Below, in pieces: positions 38,658 through 48,520 of a DNA stretch of 64,000 nt. Each line of letters opens with the position of its first letter. Positions within the stretch are counted from its first letter, which is position 1. Source of the DNA: Gracilaria gracilis (Eukaryota; Rhodophyta; Florideophyceae; Gracilariales; Gracilariaceae); NCBI GenBank assembly GCA_030374805.1, contig JARGSG010000090.1:186001-250000 (forward strand), written 5' to 3'. Below the pieces are notes generated by a model. It was not told the origin of the DNA, ran no database searches, and worked only from the letters and a program-made list of their open reading frames with translations. The position numbers and the translations under genes were made by a program.

Positions 38658-39752
38658 TTAGCTCGTTTTCTCCGCACCAGTGTCTGTCTCTCCTGCTCCT
38701 TGTACAAGACTGTTTGTCTCTGTACTATTTGGAAAAGACGATGTAGCACCAAGGTCTTTCGGAAAAGAATTCCTAATGAAAGGTGTAGTACCAGCGGAAG
38801 GAGCGCCTTGTGGTACGGATGGTGGAATGGCGTCAGCCACAGTTTCACTGTGGCATATGCTACTTTCCAGTCGTCGTAATGCCTCTCTTTGCGTGAGATC
38901 CAAAAAGCGACTAAGCATCGCAGGGTCCGTACCCGGAATAGAAAACAACTTGAACATGGACTGCTTTTGCTCTATTTCCAGAAACTGCTCCGATAATTTG
39001 TTTCTCTTGTGAGCAGCCTCTCCTAGTTTATCGATTCCATCTGCCCCACGATGCAATGCCGCCACTTGCTTAGAAATTTCTAGGGCACGCTTGTTACCGA
39101 TCGGACGCAGCTTTTCCTTCGGAGGTGATGAAGGCATTCCATTTGGTCCACTCCCATCATACTTTTCCAAATTAGATGAGTTCTCACCAGACACTTCACC
39201 ATCCTGTCCCAGTGAGGTGGACATAGTTGAACAAGCCTCGTTTGAAGATGATGCACGTGATAGCAGTTTTGAATTCTGCCGAGATGCATTTAGCATATCC
39301 CAACCATGAGTGCTTCGCAAAAATTTCATAGCTTGAACATAAGGAAAAGGGCTCCCAGCAGACAGTGTTTGGTCGTTAAAGTAGGTATACATGTTTCCTA
39401 TTGTTGCGTCTCCATTATAAACTGCAAGTGCCGCTCTTTCGATATCCTCCTCCGACGGAGACCCAGTTGGTTTTTTTGCTTTAATAGCAAAGATGATGCC
39501 TTCATACTTTACGCAAGATGCGCGGGCCTTTTTGTACCTTTGAATAATGGCATCACCAGTTCTTTCAAAGAAGGTGATGTTTGGAAACGTTACACGATCC
39601 CGATCAGTAAACTGTTTGAAGGCTTTGAGAACCTGTGCTTCAAAGAGCTGAGTTTTCTTTCCCCTCCCTGACTTGGGATCTTCGGAAGCTGTGATGAATG
39701 CACGGCAAGCAGAAACTGTTTCTGGTGCGGACCACCCTTTTCCGGTGCCCAT
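38658..39752 (-). CDS. Harbinger-1 Myb/trihelix-like accessory protein
   Basis: 364 residues from the first ATG (39,752); intact. The N-terminal domain has the pattern of Harbinger accessory proteins and plant NAM-like/trihelix proteins: GWSAPETVSACRAFITASED, FEAQVLKAFKQFTDRD, RTGDAIIQRYKKARASCVKY, AKKPTGSPSEED. The central part is Ser-rich and the C-terminal part has helices (EAAHKRNKLSEQFLEIEQKQ). In this superfamily it binds subterminal DNA and assists the transposase. Confidence 0.75.
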   Translation of the reverse strand: MGTGKGWSAPETVSACRAFITASEDPKSGRGKKTQLFEAQVLKAFKQFTDRDRVTFPNITFFERTGDAIIQRYKKARASCVKYEGIIFAIKAKKPTGSPSEEDIERAALAVYNGDATIGNMYTYFNDQTLSAGSPFPYVQAMKFLRSTHGWDMLNASRQNSKLLSRASSSNEACSTMSTSLGQDGEVSGENSSNLEKYDGSGPNGMPSSPPKEKLRPIGNKRALEISKQVAALHRGADGIDKLGEAAHKRNKLSEQFLEIEQKQSMFKLFSIPGTDPAMLSRFLDLTQREALRRLESSICHSETVADAIPPSVPQGAPSAGTTPFIRNSFPKDLGATSSFPNSTETNSLVQGAGETDTGAEKTS

Positions 39753-41062
39753 ACTGGCTCTTATGCTGTTTGGACGGAGCAATGTTGGAGTGGGTGGATT
39801 GAGCTATGGAAATGTGTTTATATAGTATGCTTTGTTTTATGTTTGCGCGACGCAGGTTTGTATTGGTTGGCTTTTTGGCGCCAAAACCACGCTGGTTGCA
39901 GCGAGATGCGTGCTTGGTATTGGATTGAAACGAAGCGAATCGTGGTCCAAATGTATCGTTTTTGGACTGAGATTTGCTTGGTTTCAATCCAAGTTCCATT
40001 TCAATTTATTTTGAAATGGATTGAATTGAATTGGTGCGATCACAATTCGCAGTTCATTTCCAAAAAATGAATTGGAACTCAAAATTGGACCCCCGGTGGC
40101 CATGCTCTTAGACTCAGTTCATGCCTCATGTATTTAATTTATTCCACCTCATTCTCAGTAGGAAGCCCTTCACTGATACTATTGTCTCTTTGCAGGCACG
40201 TTTTCCACTGTATTTCAGATATTACTGTAACCTTTCGTACCATTTTTTATTTTTATTCAGGCTGGTCTAGCTTAGAATGTGGTGTCCTATAGTTACGTAA
40301 GGCAGCTCTTTATGATATCTGTCATACTTTCTTCTATGTATTTGTTTCATTCTGTTAGTAATACGGAGCAGATATTTGTCCTCGCATATGTGAAACACTA
40401 ACTATAAAAAGCAGTATGAGTTTGGTCTAAAGCAGAATGTGATTCTAGGAATATCATGCAGAACCTGTCAAACACAGCAGGGAAATATTGTAATTAATTA
40501 TATGTCGTAGGCATAAATATTATGGACTTGTACGGGATCTAAAGCTGTGATGTTTTACTTTGATCTTCTACTGCTTAGCAAATTACTTTTGAATTACATT
40601 TCTGAACATGAAGATATTGAAGCTGCCCATACCATCCTCAGAACAGTTAGGGCACCTTGGAGTTAGTTTGGATTCTATCTGAATTTTCATTGTCTTTCTT
40701 TGGTGGTGATTCTCATAACTGTTGACATGAAGTTGTGCACTGCAACGAGAGCCTTCTCGCTTTCGTTATGTCCGGCAAGCGTCTAACGCACTGTTTATCT
40801 CGCATAAATGTAGTGTTTGAGTCCAATACCAAATGCCATTCCCCACTGAAATTTTAGCAATGACAGGATCATGGAAGCCTTTCTAAATAATATCAGCGTT
40901 TAGAGAAGCAAGCTTCTCGTGACAAATTCGCAAAGATCCAGTAGTGTGCTTTACCTCTAGAAAAAACCAATTAGATTCTCGTGTCTAAACTTTACGAAAG
41001 TCAAACATAATCTCCAATTGATCAAAGAGAAAATATCTTACTACCTGCGGAGAAGAATCCAA

Positions 41063-41168
41063 TTATTGACAAATGCATGCGCAGGTTCCACTTTTCATAG
41101 TATTAGTAACTACAGAAAAAGCAAAGATTATCGACAAAAATGTGCGCAAGTTTAACTTTTCTTAGTAC
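41063..41168 (+). repeat. Short tandem duplication
   Basis: Two diverged copies about 63 bp apart: ATTATTGACAAATGCATGCG at 41,063 and ATTATCGACAAAAATGTGCG at 41,126, each followed by CAGGTTC/CAAGTTT and ending ACTTTTC.TAGTA. Confidence 0.5.
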
Positions 41169-41185
41169 CAAAAAATTGGTACTAA
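41162..41185. repeat. Perfect 10-bp hairpin
   Basis: TTAGTACCAA, four A, TTGGTACTAA. It lies at the end of the second tandem copy. Confidence 0.6.
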
Positions 41186-41337
41186 ATGTGGCAGTTGGTG
41201 CGAGGCATAATGATGTTTTGGGCCCGTAGCACTACTCATCCAAAATTGAGCATATGAAATATGCTGGTGTGCCTTGTATTGTAACTTGTTGGCAATGAAA
41301 TGATCCAAACACAGAGTGCCTCCTAAAAGAAAGCAAA

Positions 41338-41360
41338 ATGCGCCGTGTGACACGGCGCAT
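41338..41360. repeat. Perfect GC-rich 10-bp hairpin
   Basis: ATGCGCCGTG, TGA, CACGGCGCAT, followed by ATTTTTAAT. It looks like a bacterial terminator, but the context is eukaryotic and no gene ends here. Confidence 0.6.
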
Positions 41361-43126
41361 ATTTTTAATGAAAAATATTTAGTATTACTACTGTGTTTGA
41401 ATAGAATCTGAGTATTCTATGTATAAGCGTCACGAATTGCCAGTGTCCCAGCAATTGTGGTGCATCTCCAGAACACCAGCCCTTGCTGCTATTCTAGCTG
41501 AATTTGCCAAAATTGGCTTGGCATATTGAGCTAATTGCCAGTTTTCCACCCAGTAGGAGCTTTGCTATAACGTTCCAGTCAGTTATTCACGACACATCGT
41601 GTCCGGTCGAATTGCATTCCAACGTTTCTAATGGTAGCAATGGGCTTGCGCTCTTTGGCTTTACATGATTTCGACTGTCGCAACTGGACGCAGACTTACT
41701 ATCTACATAATCTGGCTTAGACAATCTCATCTTCATGATCCCAGTCATTTGCATCAGCAGAAATTGTAACCATGTCAGATTAATCTTCAACGTCGCACTT
41801 CATATATTGCACTACTGCCTGCCAGGCTTCAGCCTGTCCGGACTCTAATTTCTCTGAAACAAAGAAACGAAAGAGCTCAGAAAACAGTGTTACATTCTTT
41901 GCACGTCACAAACTACCTTCATGGTGCCGAGCAAAAAACCTTTCCGTCTAGTGTTATTAATACATATATATATGTCATCTTTATGTTTTCGGATCCCGAA
42001 AATCACTCATTCTCTCTGCAAGTGCTACTGGCTTTCGGAAAAGCAAGATTGGAAGCAATTTGTTTCGTAGACATTTTTGTCGGAGGATTTCTTCCGTTCG
42101 CATTCATTAGTTTTATGTGCAGGCGCCAAGAGGTCACGGAAGCCCTTTTATGATTTTTACGAACTTGGCAAGGCTACAGAACTAAATTTCAATTCCATGC
42201 ACTCTCGCTCCATCAATTACATTTAAAACGTAGTAACAAGGTTATGGAAGCCCAATGGTGGGCAAGGGGTCATATAGAGTTCAAAACTTTTTATCAATAC
42301 TTTCTGGTTCCGGGAATAACATTGCCTTAGCGCCAGACATAAAGTTTCATGTGTTCTTGATGCAGTTAAACAGAGCCAGTTTGTGTCGCGTGGTATTGAT
42401 TTACATGGGGTGTACAAGGCATTGGTTTCAGCAGGCGTCGGAAATTGTAAAAACTCAGCTTGAAAGATGCAGTCTACTGCGGAAGGTGTAGCACGGCTGC
42501 TTCAAGTTCTCACCTTGATGAACGGCCCCTTGCTGGGCTGTTGTGTCAAGGTCTGAACGTCTCACAGAAGCAGTCTGTCACCCAGCCAGCTGGTTGGCTG
42601 AGTGAGAGTTGCTCTGTCGATTTCACTGGCGTTAGCGCATGTGGTTGAGGCTGCCGTGAAGCGAACTCTCGGGGTTGTGATGCGGTACAAAGTGTATTAA
42701 GATAGTAGTTGTAATAATCTATGATATCTCCCGTTTATTGTTTACGCATTGTAGTACCTACTAACGTAATAACTATCTGTCACGGTAATCAAACGCATTA
42801 CACATAGTATCTCAGATCAACACAATTCAATTGAATTCCTTCCTCTGTACACTAAGAATTCAAGTTCAACAAGGTTGGGAAGAAAGAGTGTCTTAGCGTC
42901 CCACTTCACTGTCACCACTCGACAAAAAGGCTTGGGATCGTTGCATTGTCAGTGATACCATCATGCTGAGCGGTTTGCTGATTGCCAGTGGCTCACTGGC
43001 ATTACTTTGTAGGTACTGAAACCTCAGAGCACTCCTAGAAGTTTTGGATTGTAGCGGAAGGTACGAAAGTACATCCAGGAGAGGTTGTCTGCCAGGTAGA
43101 GAGTTCCAACTGAAGTGGAAGTCTTC

Positions 43127-43149
43127 CTGGAAGAGGACACCTCTTCCAA
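43127..43149. repeat. GGAAGAGG hairpin
   Basis: TGGAAGAGG, ACA, CCTCTTCCA with GGAAGTCTTCC just upstream. Resembles the GGAAGAG/CTCTTCC palindromes at 2411-2565 and 8183-8300. Confidence 0.5.
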
Positions 43150-43339
43150 AAAATTCAGCAAAATTCCAGGCGAAGTGTGGTGGCGGTTAGAAGGGGGGTG
43201 TTCCGACACTCCCTGGGACACCCCGAAACCGATTTTTTTTGCTATCTCCGGGGGTTCTCAACGGAGATACATAACTGCGAGGCCCCAACGCCATGGCGCC
43301 GGTAAGAACGGCGAACTTACAGAATCAGCCCGCCGATGT

Positions 43340-43560
43340 CGCACGCAGGCGCGCACCGACATCCAGCAGCAGAAGAAAGTAGTTTGCGGCGCGCGCCGTG
43401 CGCGCTGCCCATGCAGCAGCAAAAGAAGGTCGTTGGTGGCGTGCGCCCGTGCGCGCTGCCCAGGCAGAAGAAGGTCGTTGGCGCCGCGCGCGTCGTGCGC
43501 GCAGCCCAGGCACAAGCAGAAGACGGTCTTTGTCGGCGTGCGCCGGAACGCGCCGCCATG
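43340..43560. repeat. GC-rich degenerate tandem repeat
   Basis: About four copies of a 50-60-bp unit with GCAGAAGAAGGTCGTTGG and GCGCGCTGCCCA-like blocks. It yields repetitive frames on both strands (for example TTFFC.GSAHG on minus) that I do not regard as genes. Confidence 0.65.
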
Positions 43561-43642
43561 GTGGTGCCATCATCAGAGGTGACCGGCGCGTGTGCTCGTT
43601 TGCGCGCGCTGCTGCACCAACGGCAGCGGAGAAAATGGCGCT

Positions 43643-44403
43643 GGGAAGAGCGGTAAATCGAACATTTTCGAAATTTATTTTCTACTGTACCTGTAACGCG
43701 TATGTCACCAAATGTGACAGCTCCGTACAAAATACACTGTAAGCATCAGAAGTCGACGTATACAGTAGCTACTTTCATTTCTTTCGTTGAAAGTCACACA
43801 TGTCGACCATGGCATCTTGGACACGAGGCACGGTAGATGCAACATGTTGCAAGTTATCTTGAAATTCGTCTGCCTACTACATCGACCAAACGGTAGTCGG
43901 TCCAGATTATGTTGCATATTTCGGATTATCTAAAAGATAGAAAGTGGAGTAGTGTGGTTTTATCAGTTTTCGAGCTCAGAAAGTAGGTAAAAATGGCGAT
44001 GTTAGTTGCCAAAAATAGCGATATCTGCGGTATATAGCGGTGTTTACTTCGCCGTACTTCTGGAAACTATTAAGCTTTATCTCTCGAGTTGTAGATAACC
44101 TTGTACTACGTCGGTCACTCTACTAAAATATTCTTTGTTCACTAATAGAGAATGAAAGCTCAACGAGCTATGGAGGTTTTGTTTTCGTTGAAACCCGTAC
44201 CATAGACATCGTAAGATGTCGATAATTTTGCGGAACATGTTGCTGTGTGTCTGACAGACAGCCATAGTAATAGGTGGAACAACGCACCAGCAATGTAAAA
44301 GTGCTTTTTCGAACTAGTCTAGATTTAGAACTGTAGATCTAGATTACGTCACAATTTTTGACGTTGAGTACAAGCTCTGGATGTGCGATTTACCGCTCTT
44401 CCC
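43643..44403. mobile_element. Small inverted-repeat element, family member A
   Basis: Ends are GGGAAGAGCGGTAAATCG and its exact reverse complement (43,643-43,660 and 44,386-44,403). Internal minus-strand sequence 43,917-43,740 encodes a peptide resembling one in member B, and TAGCGATATCTGCGGTATAT at 44,016 recurs in B and D. No duplication is clear. Confidence 0.65.
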
Positions 44404-44600
44404 TGACCCTGGTTTGCGCGCGCCTCTGCACAGAAGGCTATACAGTGAGCGAAATCTTTATATCTCAGACCAGGATTTTACATTTAGAACAATATACTTT
44501 ACGTGTTTCTTCTGAAGGACCGCGTAGAACACATGTCCCAGCGTCCAGCAAGTTTACGTGCTAAACACAGTAGCATACAGCCAAGCAAGTTCACAGCAGA

Positions 44601-45850
44601 CCAATAATAATAAACGAACTTTATATATATCTGCGAAACTTTATAACATCAACTACATTCAAAACAGAAAGCGCGCGCTTTAGAGTAGCGCTAAGAAGCT
44701 CAAATTGTCACAACGTCCTCCTCGTTGCATTCCCAATCACCTAAAAGGCCCCCGTTCTTATCCGAAACACCATAATGCCCCGTGGTTCCCTCTTAACAGA
44801 CGTGGAGAAAGCGCAAATTCTAGCGCATTACTCCCACGGTATGTCGCACTAGGCAATTGCAGACGAGCTCGGGCGTCACCGTACAACCATTCAAAAGTTT
44901 CTAATGCGGCCAAAGAAGAGTCAACAGCGCAAATGGAAAGCAAGAAACCAAAAACTCTCCGAAAAGACCAAACGTACTATCGTTCGTGACGTCACAATGC
45001 ACCAGTCCAGTGCAAGTGATGTTCAAAAAAAGTACAATTTGAACGTCACTACGAGGAGAATCCAACAAATACTACACGAGGTACCGTATCTTAAGTATAA
45101 GAACATGAAGTCTGGACCTTACATGAACGTTCAACACAAAAAAAAGCGTGTTATATTTGCGAAAGAAAAGCTCAGTTGGAACTCTATTGAATGGAAGAAA
45201 GTTATTTTCTCGGACGAGAAAAAGTTTAACCTTGACGGTCCGGATGGTTTGGCTTCGTATTGGCACGACTTAAGGAAAGAACCGGAGATATTTTCTAAAA
45301 GGGTGCAGGGTGGAAAATCTTTAATGGTTTGGGGCTGCATTTCTTACTACGGAGGTGGTTCCCTGACTGCATTTGACAGGAACATAACCTCAGACAGCTA
45401 CGTTGAAGTTCTACAGAAGGATTTGTTGCCGTACGCGGCCGAGACACTAGGTGAAAATTGGGTGTTTATGCATGATGGGGCTAGTCCTCATCGAGCAAAT
45501 GCTACTAAGAAGTGGCTTAAAGATCATAACGTTACGGTTATGGACTGGCCAGCGAAGAGCCCAGATCTCAACATTATTGAGAATGTGTGGGCTTGGCTGG
45601 CCAGGCACGTGTACGCTGACCACACTCAATTTGAGTCTGTGGAAGCGTTGGCCGACAAAGTGGAATATGTGTGGAATCAAATGCCGGATTTACTGGTTGA
45701 AAACCTGTACAGGTCTTTGCCTAACCGTTTGATTACAGTAGTGGAGAAAAAGGGAGGAATGACTGGCTATTAGATTGTTTCATGTGGTTATTGTTCTTTA
45801 TGCAGTTATAAAATTTCGCTGTGATAAATAAACTTCGTTTGCTTTATTGG
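44601..45850 (+). mobile_element. Tc1/mariner element
   Basis: 1250 bp with imperfect inverted ends of about 46 bp (44,601-44,646 and 45,805-45,850; shared parts CCAATAA, AAACGAA, GCGAAA.TTTATAAC). A TA target is probable but the exact edge cannot be fixed. One transposase gene lies inside. Confidence 0.85.
44775..45773 (+). pseudogene. Tc1/mariner transposase with one nonsense codon
   Basis: A frame of 333 codons from ATG 44,775 to TAG 45,771 with a single TAG at 44,850-44,852 (codon 26), inside the first helix-turn-helix after ILAHYSHGMSH. All else is present: second HTH (TIVRDVTMHQSSASDVQKKY), catalytic FSDEKKFNLDG, FMHDGASPHRA, and SPDLNIIENVWAWL. An ATG at 44,904 could start a shorter protein lacking part of the DNA-binding region. 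One change from intact, so recently lost. Confidence 0.85.
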
Positions 45851-46600
45851 CATTCGTTTTTCATTAGATTGCCTGTGCAGGACGGCGGTTTATCTGGGCA
45901 ATGTAACATGCACTTCACTACTGCTTGCATAGTTATATTGTTATAGGGCGTCAGCTTGCGACGAAAATGTCGGTTGTGTTTTTTGAGATAAAGAAGTTTC
46001 GCTGACTGTATAAGACTGTTTGGTTCGCTCTTTTCCGCGCCGCAGCAGCACTGACAAGGCTGGTGGCGTGCCTTCTCTGCGTGCTCCGTAACGAAGGAAG
46101 ATGCAAAGGTAGGCGTGGTTTCGGCGGCGCTACAGGGGAAGCGGCAGCACGAGGAAAGCTGGTGGCCGGTTGTACGCGCAGCAGCAGCCACTCACATCGA
46201 AATTTTCTCCGTCACGCTCTCGTCACGAGAAGACGAGGCGAGAATGTTGCTTGTTGCGCTTTGCGTGGTGCGCTCCAACGAAAATTACCCAAACTACTGG
46301 TACCCTCCGCTTCCATGCGCATTTGTTGTTATGTGAACTTGGAGGAAGAAGATTTCTGCACGCATGCATGTTCCTTCCTGTGGAAGTTACAGCAATGTAG
46401 CTGACATGGATGATGGAAGAGTGGTGTACTGCTGGTACTGCGCATTGGACTTTGTATGATGAACGCTTTGCACGATTTAAGTATGAGATTGTGGACTGGA
46501 AGATCATGGGGGATGAATCAAGCCGAATTGAATCGAGTTATTAATCGTGGAGAAGGATGCCTCGAATTATGGTGAGCCCGGAGAAGATGTCAGAGTGGAA
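45851..46600. other. No supported gene
   Basis: Short overlapping frames on both strands only; nothing recognised. Confidence 0.5.
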
Positions 46601-47434
46601 CACGGGGAATAGCGGGAAATTCGTACACTTCTTGGAAACCATGTTATAAAAGCGTGTTTAGCAAATTGGTTTTATGACAAAAAAACACTTTCACATTCCA
46701 GCAATGAAAGTTCGAATAATATTAAAGCGCGTGATACATTGTTGCGCAAATCACCGCACAAAAATTGTAGGTTGTAGGTAATGTAACTTGCGTACGTTCA
46801 ATTTATTGCAAAAAACCCCAACTATGGTTTTCAACTCAAAGTAGGCGGTCATAGATTATAAACTGTCTGTTACAAAGAACAGGGGGACCGGTTGGGTCAA
46901 AGTAAACGAATAAATTGAATCGTCTCTTAGAGCAAAACAAAACAATATAAAAAGATTGAGCGAAGAGCGCGACGTACAGTTGTCATTTTGAAGTGAAAAA
47001 TGCACTATTCCATTAAATTGAGCTAATTTGTAGTTTTTGAGAAAGCTTTATCTTCTTTTCTGCCCGTCTGAGGAAGAAGAGTATAAGTGCAAATGAAAGA
47101 ACACTTTCTTGTCAACAACTTTATTCGTCTATATCTGTCCAGTTAGTAAGCTCATAGTTGTACGCTTTGATAGAAGGTAACTACTTTGTAGAACTGTGCG
47201 GAGACTACTTTCCCATGATGTTATTCTATTCCCGTTATACTGACGTCATCATACAGTAAGCACTGACAGCTTGGAAAAAAGCCCACAAAACACAACTTTC
47301 TTGAGTGTTGATAACTTGTCTGTTTATAACTTTTGGCTCCCTTTAGGTCTTTTTACTTGTTGGAAGTGCTTTAACTACCTATATAATGTGTGTTCTTCTT
47401 TTCGATTATACCAAATTTCCCGCTATTCCCGGTG
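46601..47434. mobile_element. Small inverted-repeat element, family member C
   Basis: Ends CACGGGGAATAGCGGGAAAT at 46,601 and, in reverse complement, CACCGGGAATAGCGGGAAAT ending at 47,434. Same terminal family as A, B and D. No coding capacity. AT-rich interior. Confidence 0.6.
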
Positions 47435-47554
47435 GAGGATGAATGCAGAAAGGCCATCTCCAGGACTTACCTCACTCCGGGTTCCAGATATTCGTGTATT
47501 TTAAAGACATGTCATAACAACGAATAGGGCTCATGCAATGTTTCAACTGTCTGT

Positions 47555-48520
47555 ATAAAATCCTCCTTTTCCGGCATCAGTCGTCCACAAGAGAGGGACA
47601 GACCACCAATCCGTGAGGCCAACTCAAACTTTCATACCACCACCTCTTTTGGCAACCCACTGTAGTGCAATGCCCCAAAAAAAAAAAACCACGAAGACGT
47701 TCGGGAGCTTCCTCACACGAGGTAGCACAGCAAGCAGAACCCTTCCAGGCGATGACACAACTGAGTCGGTTTATGAGGCCAAGGCCACCCTTCACGCCAG
47801 GCGTCGGAAGGTAAACCTGAAGGTTGGATCCGTGTAAACGTTGTGTGTGTATCCTCAGATGAGGCGGTGTTTCCACAGGGGTGGCAAGCGTTGCCGAGTG
47901 CAAGCATAAGCCGCAGGTTGCGGAGAACAACCCGAAAAGGGGGAGAAAAGGAAAGGGGAGTCACAAAGGTGACGAGAAGAAACAGCAAAGCCATGCAAAT
48001 CCTTATACAAGGCAAACGCGACAAATAGCGGTATAATACTCCCACAATTGGGTTCGTTTGGTTGACGCAGGGTGGTTAGACTACCGTGTGCTCTCGAACC
48101 TTCCTCCTGATGAGGATAGAGGCGCTCGCAGGCGTGAAGTCTAGAGCCAAAACCCTGGTTCCGGGGGACTTTACTGTGCACAGCGGCGAGGTCGCCGCCG
48201 GGCCAAGTAGTGAGCTCGCACCAACACTAATTAAATAAACTAACTAAATTAGGCCCACGCCCAGTGGTAATTATCCACGCGCCGTGGCGCCCCTCCCACG
48301 TGTACGTGGCCAACCTCCTGGCTCAACCGTGTCCCACGTGTCCTTCCCACTTAGTGGTTGTTACTATTCATATAATTCCATTTGGAGCACCCGCCCGACA
48401 GGTTGGAATATAACAAAGTATTCAGAAACCTCCATGAGAGGGCGTTGCACTACATTCACCTTATTTTTGAGCACAGTCAGTGCCTGCTTTTGCCATTAAC
48501 CCTTTCTGTTTCTCTTTCAT
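47555..48520 (+). repeat. Dispersed repeat, copy 2 (interrupted)
   Basis: The two blocks shared with 236-430 lie at about 47,555-47,660 and 48,470-48,520. Between them is about 800 bp of unrelated sequence with no gene I can support, which may be an insertion. Confidence 0.45.

Larger units (their letters stand above)
36267..40107. mobile_element. Harbinger-1: apparently intact PIF/Harbinger transposon
   Basis: 3841 bp with perfect 13-bp inverted ends GAGCATGGCCACC and the TTA duplication typical of the superfamily (36,264-36,266 and 40,108-40,110). It carries both genes expected, each uninterrupted: transposase on plus and Myb-like protein on minus, converging with an 86-bp gap. A 20-bp minisatellite lies between the left end and the transposase. 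This is the best candidate for a mobile, autonomous element in the window. Confidence 0.9.
40111..43110. other. AT-richer intergenic region without supported genes
   Basis: About 3 kb with frequent stops in all frames and no family signature. Two strong hairpins and one short tandem duplication are listed separately. A frame at 41,887-42,153 has no supporting evidence. Confidence 0.55.

Noticed and set aside
41338-41370. Bacterial-type terminator
   Set aside because: Hairpin plus T-rich run, but the DNA is eukaryotic and no gene ends there.
43258-43742. Repetitive Ala/Arg/Cys frames on both strands
   Set aside because: Shadow of a GC-rich tandem repeat; three frames open at once.
48095-48150. 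CTGATGAG resembling a hammerhead ribozyme core
   Set aside because: The GAAA and pairing stems expected of a hammerhead are not present; the word is explained by a small palindrome CCTCCTGATGAGG.
47590-48181. Minus-strand frames as a non-LTR element
   Set aside because: No endonuclease or polymerase motifs visible.
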